Origin: SKVR01 sp964453995
GTDB lineage: Bacteria; Bacteroidota; Bacteroidia; Bacteroidales; UBA7960
NCBI GenBank assembly: GCA_964453995.1
Contig: CAYVQC010000006.1
Span: 1 to 64,000 of the forward strand
Direction: 5' to 3'
DNA: 64,000 nucleotides
Numbering within the stretch: position 1 is the first letter of the stretch; each line of letters starts with the position of its first letter. A model generated the notes under the pieces. That model saw nothing but the letters and a program-made list of their open reading frames with translations, made no database searches and was not told where the DNA came from. The translations under genes and the position numbers were made by a program. Shown here piece by piece: positions 43,931-53,533 of the stretch.

Positions 43931-45385
43931 TTATCCCATTACTGGTGAATTGTTATTTTCAACAAGTGTTTCTGCTGGTATTTCTATAAATACTTCGATT
44001 CCCTTACCGGGAGATGAATCCATAAACATTTTTCCTTTCAGTGCTTCCACCCTGGTGTGTATACCCGAAAGCCCAAAACCCTGGGGAAGGAGAGACAAGC
44101 CTTTGAAGGGAAACCCTGATCCATTATCCCGGTAACTGAGCTTAACGGTCTGATTCATATAATCTGCCGTGCATTCAATCCATACATTTTTTGCTGCTGA
44201 ATGTTTGAGGGTATTGTTAATTAACTCACTGATGATACGGTATAATGTAATTTCGATGGTATGGTTCAATTTGCCGGAAATATTATACTGAAAGTTAATT
44301 TGGATCTGCCCGGCCATGGTAATGTCTTTTACAAGGCTTTGCAGGGTATTGAATAATCCGTTTTTTGTTAACGTTGAGGGATTCAAACCATGGGAGATCT
44401 GGCGCGCTTCCAGGATTGCTGTATCAATAGCCTTCATTCCTTTTTCAATAATAAGCTCATTTTGGGTTGGATCATTGTTTTTGGCTAACCATTGAAAGTA
44501 CAGTTTAATGGCTGCTAAAACAGGACCAAGGCCATCATGCAATTCTCTTGAAAACCTGTTTCTTTCGTTTTCCTGTACTTCTATGGTGTTGATTAACAGC
44601 TTGTATTCGATTTCTTCCTGCAATGTAACATCTTCCAGGATGCCTTCATAATATTCAGCTTCGCCCAATGCGTTTTTATACATTCTGGCACTACCCCTTA
44701 CCCAAATACGCTTTCCATTTTTGGTGATAAACTGGGTTTTAAAGCCTTTCACTTCACCGTGCTGTAGAAGCATTGTTTTTAGATACTCTCTTGTGTTTGG
44801 CTTTCTGAATGCTTTGTCAAAGCGGAAGTTATGCTTCTTAAGATCGCTGAAGCTGCTATAGCCATTAATTTTTGCAAAAGCCGGGTTGGCCATCAAAAGA
44901 GTGCCATCTGCGGCTACCCTGTAAATCCCTACAGGGATACTCTGGTAGAAACCAAGGAGCTTTTCTTCAATGTTTTTGAGGGAGGTTTTCGCACGGTTTA
45001 GTTCTTTTTCAACTTTGATCCTTTGAAAGGCAATCTCAAAAGTAATTTTCAGGTCTCGCTCCTGCACGGGTTTGGTCAGATATCCATAAGGCAGGGTTTG
45101 TTTTGCCCGGTCAAGAATATCCTGATCGGAATATGCGGTGAGGTAAATAACCGGGGTTCCATAACGTTCAATAATAATTTTAGCCAGTTCAATGCCATCC
45201 ATGTCACCATCGATCATTATGTCCATCAAAACCAGATCGGGCTGAAGGGTTTGCAGGGCAGAAAGGGCATCGTGTGCATTAACTGCCCTTCCGCACACCT
45301 GGTAACCCAGTCTTTCTAAACGGGCTGTAATCGCCATTGCGATGAGCTTTTCATCTTCTACGATGTAAATTTTTTCTTTGCTCAT
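43931..45385 (-). CDS. receiver - PAS - HisKA_3 histidine kinase
   Basis: 484-residue soluble kinase with an inverted order: a receiver comes first (~1-125; Asp55 in LVLMDIMIDGDMDG, with LTAYSDQDILDRA), then a coiled coil and PAS domain (~140-265). A NarX/DesK-type dimerisation domain follows, with His283 in RELHDGLGPVLAAIK, and an HATPase ending (DNGSGFP, QGFGLSGI). The receiver in front suggests it is itself phosphorylated by another kinase, possibly its upstream neighbour, and then signals to the NarL-type regulator downstream (66 nt). The upstream kinase gene ends 6 nt before this start, so they are co-transcribed. Confidence 0.92.
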   Translation of the reverse strand: MSKEKIYIVEDEKLIAMAITARLERLGYQVCGRAVNAHDALSALQTLQPDLVLMDIMIDGDMDGIELAKIIIERYGTPVIYLTAYSDQDILDRAKQTLPYGYLTKPVQERDLKITFEIAFQRIKVEKELNRAKTSLKNIEEKLLGFYQSIPVGIYRVAADGTLLMANPAFAKINGYSSFSDLKKHNFRFDKAFRKPNTREYLKTMLLQHGEVKGFKTQFITKNGKRIWVRGSARMYKNALGEAEYYEGILEDVTLQEEIEYKLLINTIEVQENERNRFSRELHDGLGPVLAAIKLYFQWLAKNNDPTQNELIIEKGMKAIDTAILEARQISHGLNPSTLTKNGLFNTLQSLVKDITMAGQIQINFQYNISGKLNHTIEITLYRIISELINNTLKHSAAKNVWIECTADYMNQTVKLSYRDNGSGFPFKGLSLLPQGFGLSGIHTRVEALKGKMFMDSSPGKGIEVFIEIPAETLVENNNSPVMG

Positions 45386-45391
45386 GACATG

Positions 45392-47737
45392 TTAAATATT
45401 TTGGGGGAAATGAATTTCAACTCTTGTTCCTTTCGTGTTTTTAAGATCAATATTTCCTTTTAGCTGATCTGTTAGCTCTTCAATAATCCTATAGCCCAGG
45501 GTGGTGCCTTTTTTTATTTCCCCCAGGTCAGTCATACCTATTCCATTGTCGGCAACAATCAATGTATTCCATGCTTGGTGTTTCTTAAAACCAATGATTA
45601 CCTGCCCTGATTCTTTGGCTTTGAAAGCATGTTTGAAAGCATTGCTCAGGAGCTCATTTACCAGTAAGCCACAATAGATTGCCTGGTTGAATGGGATTGT
45701 ATCTCCTTCATTGATATCAACATTAATTTCAATTGTTTTGCCATTGTAGGTTTCCTTTGTCAGATAAGCCAGTTCAGTAATGTACAATTTGAAGTTGATC
45801 TTGTTGAAGTTTTTAGTTTGGTAAAGATATTCATGCACCAGTGCCATGGATTTGATTCTGTTCAGGCTTAAAGTGAAAAACTCCTCCATGGCTTTGTCTT
45901 TGATTTGAAGAGACTGAAGATAAATCAGACTGGATATGATCTGCAGGTTGTTTTTGACCCGGTGCTGGACTTCTTTTAACAATACATCTTTTTCTGCAAT
46001 AGAGTTTTGCATCTCTTTTTCGTATTCCTTCTGAGGGGTAATATCCCAAAAGGATCCGATCATATGAGATACTTCACCTTTTTCGTCGAGGAGGTAATTT
46101 GCAGATATCCAGCATGAAAAGCAAGAGCCGTCATTTCGCATTGCTATTTTTTCACCGGCCCATGTTTCCTCGTTTTTAAGCTCTTTAATAATATCGTTTA
46201 CATGATTTTTGGTAATCCAAAAATCGGATGAATGCATATCCATGATCTCTTCTTTCGAGTTATAGCCCCACATTTTTGCAAAAGCATCATTTACATTGGT
46301 AATTGCTCCATTAGCTTTTGTGATTGCCAGCCCTGTTAAGGAATTATGGAATGCCTTTTCCATGAGCTTCAATTCCATTTCAGTATTTTTTGTTTCATCA
46401 ATAATTCTGGTCATTCCTACCATTCTTTCCGGTGTGCCTGCTGAATCATAAAAAATGATAGCATCTTCTGTTACCCAGCTTATATCCCCTCCTTTTTTTA
46501 CAATCCTGAATGCATGTTGGAAATCCTTTCTTTCCCTAATTGCGCTCTCCATTACTTTATCATATGCATCCCTGTCTTCCGGATGTACTGTATTCAATAA
46601 AAAAGTGCCGGTCATTTCTATTTCATCTTTTTCATACTCCAGAATCCGGTAGAGATTTTCACTCCAAACCGCCTCATCGGTTTTCATTTTCCATTCCCAT
46701 GCCCCCATATTTCCAGCCATTTCAGCCAATCTGAATCTTTCCGACGCTTCAATCAGCTTTTGCTTTGAATGCTTATAGGCAGTTATATCCCTGGCAAAAC
46801 CCGAAATTTCATTTCTGCTGCTGATAAAAGATACACTCATGGCAACATCATAAACAGACCCATCTTTCCTTTTGTGTTTTGTTTCAAATACATCCGACCC
46901 CTGTTTTACAATCCGAAGAATATGATCGTGAATTTCATCATTGCTCTCTAAAACCTCAAGGTCTCTTATATTAAGTTTAAGCAGTTCCTCACGGCTAAAA
47001 CCCGACATGGCGCAGTAGGTGTTGTTTACAAGCTTCAGGTTGCCCATAAGATCTACCACCCAAAACCCTTCCATTGAAGCTTCGAGAAAAGCATTCAGCT
47101 GTTCTGATTTTTCAAGAATTGTTTTTTCAGCCTTGTTTTTTTCACTTCCATCCCGAATTGCCGAAAGAAAGTACGTTCTTCCGTTTTGGATTGTTTTTGC
47201 AACGTTAACATCCACTTCCATGGTGCTCCCTGCTTTGGTTTCTACTTCCAGGGAAATCTGGCTTGTACTGCTGTTTTCGAATACAAGATGTTTTATTTTC
47301 TGAATTTGATCGGGGGTTATCAGTTTGCTGAGATTCATTCCCTGTATCTCTTGTTTCGTGTAGCCAAGCAGGTCAGTGGTTTTTTGGTTACAATCAATCA
47401 ATTTCCCATCAAAATCGCTTAGTAGCATTGCATCCGGGCTATATTCACACAGACTTTTAAAATTCTCATCAGGTGATGTGGCTGGATTCTGTCTTTTGTC
47501 GTTTTTTAAGGTTTTACGGTATTTACCATAAAAATATGCAGTTGTGCCTGCCAAAAAAATGCAAAGCAGCGATAAAGCGAGAATTATATGATCAGAAGAG
47601 ATGGGACTCCCGGGAGTAATCAAATATAGGATGCTACCACTGCCCGATTGTATTACAAGGGAAACTGGATCCTTTGAAGCAATTGGTATTTTTTTAGAAT
47701 TAGTATGGGTTTTATTTGATAATAAAGAATTCTCCAT
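45392..47737 (-). CDS. multi-PAS sensor histidine kinase (HisKA_2 type)
   Basis: 781-residue kinase, probably anchored by one N-terminal membrane helix (IILALSLLCIFLAG, ~50-70). Four PAS domains follow (approx. 90-205, 215-335, 340-460 and 465-580). A HisKA_2 domain comes next with phospho-acceptor His at ~592 in EVQHRVKNNLQIISSL, then a compact HATPase (ELLSNAFKHA, DNGIGM, TLGYRIIEEL). This class is typical of light-, redox- or ligand-sensing PAS kinases, but no flavin-binding Cys motif (GRNCRFLQ) is present. ATG 47737 is preferred to a GTG ten codons upstream. It is first in an operon with the receiver-kinase and NarL-type regulator. Confidence 0.9.
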   Translation of the reverse strand: MENSLLSNKTHTNSKKIPIASKDPVSLVIQSGSGSILYLITPGSPISSDHIILALSLLCIFLAGTTAYFYGKYRKTLKNDKRQNPATSPDENFKSLCEYSPDAMLLSDFDGKLIDCNQKTTDLLGYTKQEIQGMNLSKLITPDQIQKIKHLVFENSSTSQISLEVETKAGSTMEVDVNVAKTIQNGRTYFLSAIRDGSEKNKAEKTILEKSEQLNAFLEASMEGFWVVDLMGNLKLVNNTYCAMSGFSREELLKLNIRDLEVLESNDEIHDHILRIVKQGSDVFETKHKRKDGSVYDVAMSVSFISSRNEISGFARDITAYKHSKQKLIEASERFRLAEMAGNMGAWEWKMKTDEAVWSENLYRILEYEKDEIEMTGTFLLNTVHPEDRDAYDKVMESAIRERKDFQHAFRIVKKGGDISWVTEDAIIFYDSAGTPERMVGMTRIIDETKNTEMELKLMEKAFHNSLTGLAITKANGAITNVNDAFAKMWGYNSKEEIMDMHSSDFWITKNHVNDIIKELKNEETWAGEKIAMRNDGSCFSCWISANYLLDEKGEVSHMIGSFWDITPQKEYEKEMQNSIAEKDVLLKEVQHRVKNNLQIISSLIYLQSLQIKDKAMEEFFTLSLNRIKSMALVHEYLYQTKNFNKINFKLYITELAYLTKETYNGKTIEINVDINEGDTIPFNQAIYCGLLVNELLSNAFKHAFKAKESGQVIIGFKKHQAWNTLIVADNGIGMTDLGEIKKGTTLGYRIIEELTDQLKGNIDLKNTKGTRVEIHFPQNI

Positions 47738-47823
47738 AGAGTAAAAAAAATATTCGTTGCAAATCACATCAAGAAGATGGTCATTGTTATTGTTTGATTA
47801 ACATGAATTGTGATTGAGTTTGT

Positions 47824-47925
47824 TCATGGGGAATCATTCGCCTTATTAGCCGCCGGTACACTGGCATACCCCAGAACAGAATTAAGAAACAAAAGGAAAA
47901 ATAAGGTAAGGGTTATTGAAAGCAT
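47824..47925 (-). CDS. 33-residue signal-peptide-like small ORF
   Basis: ATG at 47925 opens a 33-residue reading frame: MLSITLTLFFLLFLNSVLGY, then ASVPAANKANDSP and TGA. It is a nearly ideal signal peptide or single membrane helix followed by a short polar tail. It lies 56 nt after a TAACTTTG promoter element, 87 nt before the kinase start, in the leader of the three-gene sensor operon. It may encode a small exported peptide, a leader peptide, or be chance. I saw no strong ribosome-binding site. Confidence 0.35.
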   Translation of the reverse strand: MLSITLTLFFLLFLNSVLGYASVPAANKANDSP

Positions 47926-48245
47926 TTTTATTACATAAAATAACAATTTCAGGCATAAAAACAAAATAGCTTAGCCAAAGTTACTGTCAGCATCCAAGTT
48001 TTTTTTGAGCAAGAAACTTCCGGATGATGGGCTCTTGGGTGCTTTTGAAGTTATAGGAAGGAAAAAACAAGCTTAACAGGGACAAATTCCAAATAAGGCT
48101 TCACGCTCAATTAGTAATTTTTAACAAAAAGAGACAGATGTCAATTTTGGCTGTAACATATTGTTTTAGCATCAATTTGCCGGGAGGTAAAATGCATACC
48201 CTATAAATACCAGGTGGGGTTGTCTTTTGGGCATTAATTTTTCTT
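47926..48245. other. intergenic region upstream of the sensor operon
   Basis: 320 bp between the small ORF and the WecB-like stop. On the minus strand it holds the candidate sensor-operon promoter (47976-47983). The remainder is AT-rich and contains no ORF, repeat or strong hairpin that I could find. Confidence 0.5.
47976..47983 (-). promoter_or_regulatory. candidate promoter -7 element of the sensor operon
   Basis: Minus-strand TAACTTTG, exact match to TAnnTTTG. No good -33 TTTG at 19-21 nt. Transcripts would start near 47970 and include the 33-residue small ORF. Confidence 0.45.
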
Positions 48246-49358
48246 TTATTCTTCCTCTCCGCCAGGCTCCATTTCTTCCATCAGGATTTCTACAATCCTT
48301 TTGGCGGCTTTGCCGTCCCACATTTCGGGGATTCTGCCGGGTTTATGAATTCCCTTGAGTACATCTTCCACTGCTTTTTCAGCTTTTTCAAAATCAAATC
48401 CTACCAGTTGGTTGGTGCCCACATCGAGGGTTACGATCCGTTCGGTATATTTTTTCACAGTAATACACTGTGCACTCAGGTAGGTGGTCTCTTCCTGTAT
48501 CCCTTCGCTGTCGGTGATTACTGCTTCGGCATTGTACATAAGAGCCAGGAAATCGATATACGGAAGGGGCCCTGTAATCATAACCTCTTTTGGCAGATCG
48601 TTAAGGATATTTTTTTCTGAAAACTTCTTGTAAAACAACTCAGGCATGAGCCACACCACTTTGCAGTTTTTGCTCAGACGGATGATCATGTCAGTGATTA
48701 ATTGTAAATTTTCTTCATCTTCGAGGTTTTCTGCCTGGTGGAAGGTGGCCACAAGAAATTTTTCTTCTCCAAGCCCGAGCTTTTCCAGTACTTCCGATTC
48801 TTCCATATCAGACCAGTATAGTTCCAAAGCATCCACAAGGGTATTGCCGGAAAAATGGATGTTATTGCTGTCCATACCTTCGTCTCTCAGATTTTTCATT
48901 GCACTGTGTTCACTCACAAAATGGTATTCGCAAAGCACATCGGTAAGGATTCGGTTGATCTCTTCAGAGTTGTATTTTTCAAAGCTTCTCAGGCCGGCAT
49001 CAATGTGGGCAATGGGGATGTGCATCTTGGAAGCGGTTATACCAAAGGCCAGGGTAGCGTCCTGGTATCCTGAAAGGATGATCAGATCGGGTTGCTCTTC
49101 CACCAGGATTTTTTCTACCTCGAGCATGGTTCGGGCAGTTTGTGCAGCGTGGCTGCCATAACCCACCGGGATATAATGTGTTGTTTTGGGAAAATCCAGA
49201 TCTTCAAATGATGAAAGAGAAGTTTTTTCGTCTTCTTCATATCCGGCATGACAAATCAGGTGTTTTACTTCTTTACGGTATTTTTTAAATGCCTTGTCGA
49301 TAGAAGTGATCTTGAGTAAGTTTTGGGGTGAAGCAGCGAAACTTATTACTTTCTTCAT
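48246..49358 (-). CDS. wecB: UDP-N-acetylglucosamine 2-epimerase (non-hydrolysing, WecB-like)
   Basis: Converts UDP-GlcNAc to UDP-ManNAc for surface polysaccharides. The 370-residue protein has the GT-B-fold features of the family: the H-x-D-A-G-L-R segment (AHIDAGLRSF), the catalytic ...EEINR... motif (YNSEEINRILTD), FHQAENLEDEENL (variant of the usual HRREN) and ITDSEGIQEE. The FHQAEN variation at the substrate site is unusual and may indicate altered specificity. ATG 49358 starts the conserved MKKVISFAASP; 39 upstream in-frame residues look like leader. It is divergent from a Wzi-like capsule gene, consistent with surface glycan work. Confidence 0.85.
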   Translation of the reverse strand: MKKVISFAASPQNLLKITSIDKAFKKYRKEVKHLICHAGYEEDEKTSLSSFEDLDFPKTTHYIPVGYGSHAAQTARTMLEVEKILVEEQPDLIILSGYQDATLAFGITASKMHIPIAHIDAGLRSFEKYNSEEINRILTDVLCEYHFVSEHSAMKNLRDEGMDSNNIHFSGNTLVDALELYWSDMEESEVLEKLGLGEEKFLVATFHQAENLEDEENLQLITDMIIRLSKNCKVVWLMPELFYKKFSEKNILNDLPKEVMITGPLPYIDFLALMYNAEAVITDSEGIQEETTYLSAQCITVKKYTERIVTLDVGTNQLVGFDFEKAEKAVEDVLKGIHKPGRIPEMWDGKAAKRIVEILMEEMEPGGEEE

Positions 49359-49590
49359 AAAATACTGGTTTTGTTGACAATGGGCCGTACCCGCAGGTTC
49401 TGAATTTTCAATTGCCCGGCCTCCGGAATCATGTAGTAAAGATATAAATTTTTCTGCGACTAATCTTGCCGACATTTGAATTTAGTCTTTAGCTGCAGGT
49501 AGAAAACCCAATACATCCCTGCGTAAAACAACGATCTGTATGTGAGAATAATTCTGTAAATTGGCGGTCTTTAATGCAAATCATTTTATC

Positions 49591-51273
49591 ATGCGCAAGA
49601 TATTAGTCCTCAGCTTATTATTGGCGTTTCCGTTTCATTTCCTTGTAGGCCAGACAGCCTGGCAGCATGTAAGCGATAAAGGGATCTATCAGTTTCTGGA
49701 TGAGCTTGCTACCATGCATATCATTGACATTACCACAGCTATTAAACCCATGTCGAGGGAAGACATTGCCACTGCCCTGACAGAAGCTGAAGGGCAATGG
49801 TCAAAACTTACCGGATCTCAGAAAGCCCGCCTCGATTATTATCTGCAGGAATATGCTATGGAGCGTGGCCAGCTGAAGACTGGCCTTTGGCAACTTAATG
49901 GGAGGGATAGTACCCTTTCGGTCCATCTGCTGCCTCCCGAGGTAGGCTATCGCGACAGCTTGTTTCGTATTGTGATGCGTCCCGTATACGGGTACCGCAA
50001 TTTCTCAGGAGGAAATCATAACTTCTGGGTTACCTATGGTGGGGCAGAGGCCATTTCCTACATAGGAAAAAACTGGGCGGTATATGTGAGCCTGCGCGAC
50101 AATTATCAGAAAGGAGAGAGGCTTGCTCAGCCTACCTATCTTACCCAGGAACCCGGTGGTACATACAAGGTCCTCACCGGGGGAGGGGCAGGAGGAGAAT
50201 TCAGCGAAATGCGCGGTGGTATTACCTACAACTGGGCCTGGGGAACCATAGGACTTGTGAAAGACCATGTGCAATGGGGCGATAACCAGCATGGTGCCAA
50301 TATTTTTTCCGGCCGCACACCTTCTTTCCCTATGATCAAGCTGCACGCGAATCCGGCAAAATGGATTGAATTCAACTACTACCACGGCTGGTTGGTATCT
50401 GAGGCCATCGATAGTATTAGATCTTATTTCCCGGAAGAGGGTAATCCGCGTACAGTAAACCGTCAGATGTATATCGCCGCCAACATGCTCACCCTCAAGC
50501 CCTTTGAGCGGTTGCATCTTTCTTTTGGTAATTCCATTGTGTATGGCGATATGCCGGTGCAATTGGCTTATCTTATCCCTTTCTTTTTTTATAAGTCGCT
50601 GGTTCATACCCTGCACTGGGGAGCAACTTTTCAAAACAGCGGTATGTATATCAATCTTAGCTCAAGGTTGATCCCCAACCTGCACCTGCATGCCACCTAT
50701 TTCATCGATGAGTTTTCCATCCGCAGGATAGGTGATCCCACCCGCCATAATTTCACCAGTTTCAAGGGAGGCTTTTCACTGGCTGATTGGCCTTTACGCA
50801 ATGTGACATTGTTTGGAGAGTATACTTTTACCAATCCCATCACCTTTCTGCACGACGAGCCAACCACTCGCTTCCGGTCCAACCGGTACAACCTTGGCCA
50901 TTACCTGCAGGATAATGCAGAAGAGTATTATGCCGGTGTGAGAATCTATCCCGGCGGCACCCTCGAACTTGCCGCAACCTGGGTATATGCCCGCAAGGGA
51001 AATTATTACCAGTATATCAGGGGGCGTCGCAATCCACGTATTGATGAAATGCCGGTGCTGGATGAGATCACCTGGCAAAACAACAGCGTTTCCTTTGAAG
51101 CATTGGTGCGCCCAATTTCCAATATGAGGGTTTTTGCCAAATATACCCTCTCAGACATACAGGGATTTGATGTGGATGACCAGACTGCAGAATATTATCT
51201 CAACCTGTTTTCAGCACCCTATCTACACGGGCAAAAGAATATACTGGAGATTGGCTTTGGAATGGGTTTTTGA
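49591..51273 (+). CDS. Wzi-like capsule assembly outer-membrane protein
   Basis: 560-residue predicted beta-barrel outer-membrane protein of the Wzi/capsule-assembly family. A signal peptide (ILVLSLLLAFPFHFLVGQ, mature from TAWQHV) precedes an N-terminal helical region with YQFLDELATMHIID, then many amphipathic strands ending in the aromatic-rich EIGFGMGF, as expected for barrel insertion. Wzi anchors capsular polysaccharide to the cell surface; in Bacteroidota the precise role is not established. The start at 49591 fits the signal peptide; an upstream in-frame TTG adds ten residues. It is divergent from wecB. Confidence 0.85.
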   Translation: MRKILVLSLLLAFPFHFLVGQTAWQHVSDKGIYQFLDELATMHIIDITTAIKPMSREDIATALTEAEGQWSKLTGSQKARLDYYLQEYAMERGQLKTGLWQLNGRDSTLSVHLLPPEVGYRDSLFRIVMRPVYGYRNFSGGNHNFWVTYGGAEAISYIGKNWAVYVSLRDNYQKGERLAQPTYLTQEPGGTYKVLTGGGAGGEFSEMRGGITYNWAWGTIGLVKDHVQWGDNQHGANIFSGRTPSFPMIKLHANPAKWIEFNYYHGWLVSEAIDSIRSYFPEEGNPRTVNRQMYIAANMLTLKPFERLHLSFGNSIVYGDMPVQLAYLIPFFFYKSLVHTLHWGATFQNSGMYINLSSRLIPNLHLHATYFIDEFSIRRIGDPTRHNFTSFKGGFSLADWPLRNVTLFGEYTFTNPITFLHDEPTTRFRSNRYNLGHYLQDNAEEYYAGVRIYPGGTLELAATWVYARKGNYYQYIRGRRNPRIDEMPVLDEITWQNNSVSFEALVRPISNMRVFAKYTLSDIQGFDVDDQTAEYYLNLFSAPYLHGQKNILEIGFGMGF

Positions 51274-51297
51274 TAATAGCTGCAAGGGGAAGCTCAT

Positions 51298-51717
51298 TCA
51301 TTTGCTGCGCCTGAAAAGCCATACATATAGGATTGATCCTGAAAAGCCGGCAATTATGCCTGCAATATTGGCAATCAGGTCGGCAGGATTGTATGACCGG
51401 TAATCGATATAGAGTTGCATATATTCGGTAAGCGCAGCAAACCCAAGTGCTGCCAAAAGAATAAATGCCTTTTGCGTTGTGCCTGAAGGGTTTAGCAACC
51501 AAACCACCAGGGGATAAAATGGGATAAAAACTGCCAGGTGCAGCAGATGATCGAGCCGGAAAGTAATTACCTGCAGTTCATTAAAAGAACCCACCCCGAC
51601 AGCCGAAAAGGGGAAAACGGCCATCACAATGATAGCCAGCAAATAAACAATTACAACGGTTAATTTCAAAATTTCTGCAGATTGGTTTTTTGTAAAGGTA
51701 GCAGGAAAAGATTTCAC
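51298..51717 (-). CDS. VanZ-like membrane protein
   Basis: 139-residue integral membrane protein with four predicted helices (LTVVIVYLLAIIVMAVFPF at ~20, LLHLAVFIPFYPLVVWLL, AFILLAALGFAALTEYMQ and DLIANIAGIIAGFSGSILYVW). The combination of ...LDHLLH... and RSYNPADLIANIAG matches the VanZ family, in which TEYMQ and DxxANxxG are the conserved elements. VanZ itself gives low-level teicoplanin resistance, but most chromosomal homologues have unknown roles. The gene is convergent with the Wzi-like gene. Confidence 0.85.
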   Translation of the reverse strand: MKSFPATFTKNQSAEILKLTVVIVYLLAIIVMAVFPFSAVGVGSFNELQVITFRLDHLLHLAVFIPFYPLVVWLLNPSGTTQKAFILLAALGFAALTEYMQLYIDYRSYNPADLIANIAGIIAGFSGSILYVWLFRRSK

Positions 51718-51809
51718 AGAAAATCAATAAATCCTAATATACCCTTAAGATTTGGGCGGTGGCAATTGATTTCATTTTGTGTCCGGCACTGTGGGCGGGG
51801 TGAATGCAA

Positions 51810-52619
51810 TCACACCGGGTTGATGATGGAGATCTTGCGCGCGCAATGTCTGAAGAGGTGGTAGCCGCTTCCTCCCTCACTTACCAACTGAAAAAGTCGC
51901 GGGGCATCGGTAATACGGGTGGCACCAATAATATTTACCTTGCTTTCAAACAGTATATCAGGGATTACACTTCCCGAAGGGCCTGTTACCACTACCTTTG
52001 TTCCGGGAGTTACAGCCGCCAGCAAACCATCGATAGTGTTGTTTAGCAAGGTAAATCCGGTAATTATTACCACATCGGAAGCCGGGATCACTTCCCCGAA
52101 CTTTTCAGCCGGCACATAATACTGTTTATGTTCAGGCAGCAACGCGCTTTGATGAAACTCCAGTACCTTGATGCGGCATTGGTGCTGTTCAGCTTTTCTG
52201 ATGTAAGAAGGGAAAGCGCCAACTATGGTTACGCTGGATCTGGGGCCGAGTTCCAGTAAATCAATGGGATCGGTATCGTCCACGATTGTATAGGCAGATT
52301 GTTGCAGTATTTTTGATGAGATGGCACTGGTGGCCAACATTTTCAAGGTAACCATAACAGGTGTATTTTTCGGGCTATCCAGCAAATCTGCCACTTTCCC
52401 GCCTCTGATCCTGCCAGGGGAAAACATGTCGAAGTCGCGTTCTTTTTTCTCATTGTTACCCCCAGGCAGTTCTGTAAGAGTGCTCACTACCCCGATGCTG
52501 TTGTCGGAAAGCCTGATGGCAGATAAATGAAGCCCAATTCTTACTTCTTCAATGGTAAGCCTATTGATCAGCTGCTGATGTTGGTTGGTGAGGAGTTTGC
52601 GGGTGCGCTCAAGTATCAT
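51810..52619 (-). CDS. DUF364/DUF4213 domain protein (putative metal-chelation family)
   Basis: 269-residue soluble protein. The N-terminal half (~1-110) matches the DUF4213 fold: VRIGLHLSAIRLSDNSIGVV, LLDSPKNTPVMVTLKMLATSAIS. The C-terminal half (~120-255) is a Rossmann-like DUF364 domain with SSVTIVGAFPSYIRKA, ASDVVIITGFTLLNNTID and VVVTGPSGSVIPD. The family is annotated as possibly involved in heavy-metal handling and is often found near nitrogenase or molybdenum genes, but no such neighbours occur here. Its role is unknown. Confidence 0.8.
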   Translation of the reverse strand: MILERTRKLLTNQHQQLINRLTIEEVRIGLHLSAIRLSDNSIGVVSTLTELPGGNNEKKERDFDMFSPGRIRGGKVADLLDSPKNTPVMVTLKMLATSAISSKILQQSAYTIVDDTDPIDLLELGPRSSVTIVGAFPSYIRKAEQHQCRIKVLEFHQSALLPEHKQYYVPAEKFGEVIPASDVVIITGFTLLNNTIDGLLAAVTPGTKVVVTGPSGSVIPDILFESKVNIIGATRITDAPRLFQLVSEGGSGYHLFRHCARKISIINPV

Positions 52620-52699
52620 AAGGTCTAAGTTTTTGTTTTTTCGTAATTGCTGTGCATCAGGGTCAAAGGCAATGATGCACTATCATAGGTAAGCTTTTA

Positions 52700-53416
52700 T
52701 CAACCGAACATGCGAAGGGTTTTCAGGTATTTTTCCACATAATAATCCATTTGTGCCGATTTGTATTGTATGATGTAGCGGGGATGTTCAAGGGGTATGA
52801 TCGTTTCGAAGAGACTATGTTCACGATTGATTTGCTGAAGTATTTTCAGATTTTTCCCTGTCCCCATACAAAAACATACATCCGTATGACATCCCATAGA
52901 GATATGACTTTTGATAGACTGCACGGCAAATGGCATGATCCGTTCCAGCAGCTCCTTGCTGTCATAGTAGTTGAAGTTTACTTCCCTGCCTTGTTTGCCC
53001 GTTTTCACAAAACCCAGAGGACTGATGGAGTTGATATAGAAATGGCGGTAGAAATCTTCAACACCCCCCCAGGCTTCTATCATGGCATATACAAAAACCG
53101 AAGATGGCTCATGGGTGGACGATTCGTTTATGGTGATGCCACATTTGTCTTCCAGCCTTTTGGTATCGGTAAAGGGAACGCCCGTAACTCCGGCACCAAA
53201 ACGGCCCGGGTTTATGGCAAGAATCAGTTTACGGGTAGCATGGTCGTGGTAATATTTTCGGTAGAATGCTGATGATGCTTTTAGTGCAGAAGGATTTTCT
53301 TTGAAAGGATTCATCACACGTATTCCCTCGGGCAAATCAATGTCAAGCTCAAGGGACCGGTTGAAACGGATCACTTTTTCTGCAAATGTTGGTTTTGGCG
53401 CGGATGTGTTTTTCAT
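52700..53416 (-). CDS. SMUG2-like uracil-DNA glycosylase family protein
   Basis: 238-residue member of the uracil-DNA glycosylase superfamily, SMUG2/DUF4918 type. Motif 1 is INPGRFGAGVTGVPFTD (~80-100). The middle contains YINSISPLGF and the C-terminal motif 2 is EHPRYIIQY (~215), with the His used to bind the uracil O2. SMUG2 from a Bacteroidota species is known to excise deaminated bases such as uracil or xanthine. The expected role is base-excision repair. It is monocistronic or loosely linked to rnhA upstream (117 nt). Confidence 0.85.
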   Translation of the reverse strand: MKNTSAPKPTFAEKVIRFNRSLELDIDLPEGIRVMNPFKENPSALKASSAFYRKYYHDHATRKLILAINPGRFGAGVTGVPFTDTKRLEDKCGITINESSTHEPSSVFVYAMIEAWGGVEDFYRHFYINSISPLGFVKTGKQGREVNFNYYDSKELLERIMPFAVQSIKSHISMGCHTDVCFCMGTGKNLKILQQINREHSLFETIIPLEHPRYIIQYKSAQMDYYVEKYLKTLRMFG

Positions 53417-53533
53417 GGATAACCTCTGATTAAATTCCGATGTTGTAACAGGGTGCCGGCAGAATGTTGAAAATAATTTCGAAACGCTGCTCCTGTCAAT
53501 AGATGATAGGGGGAACAGGCAATGAAAGCACAG

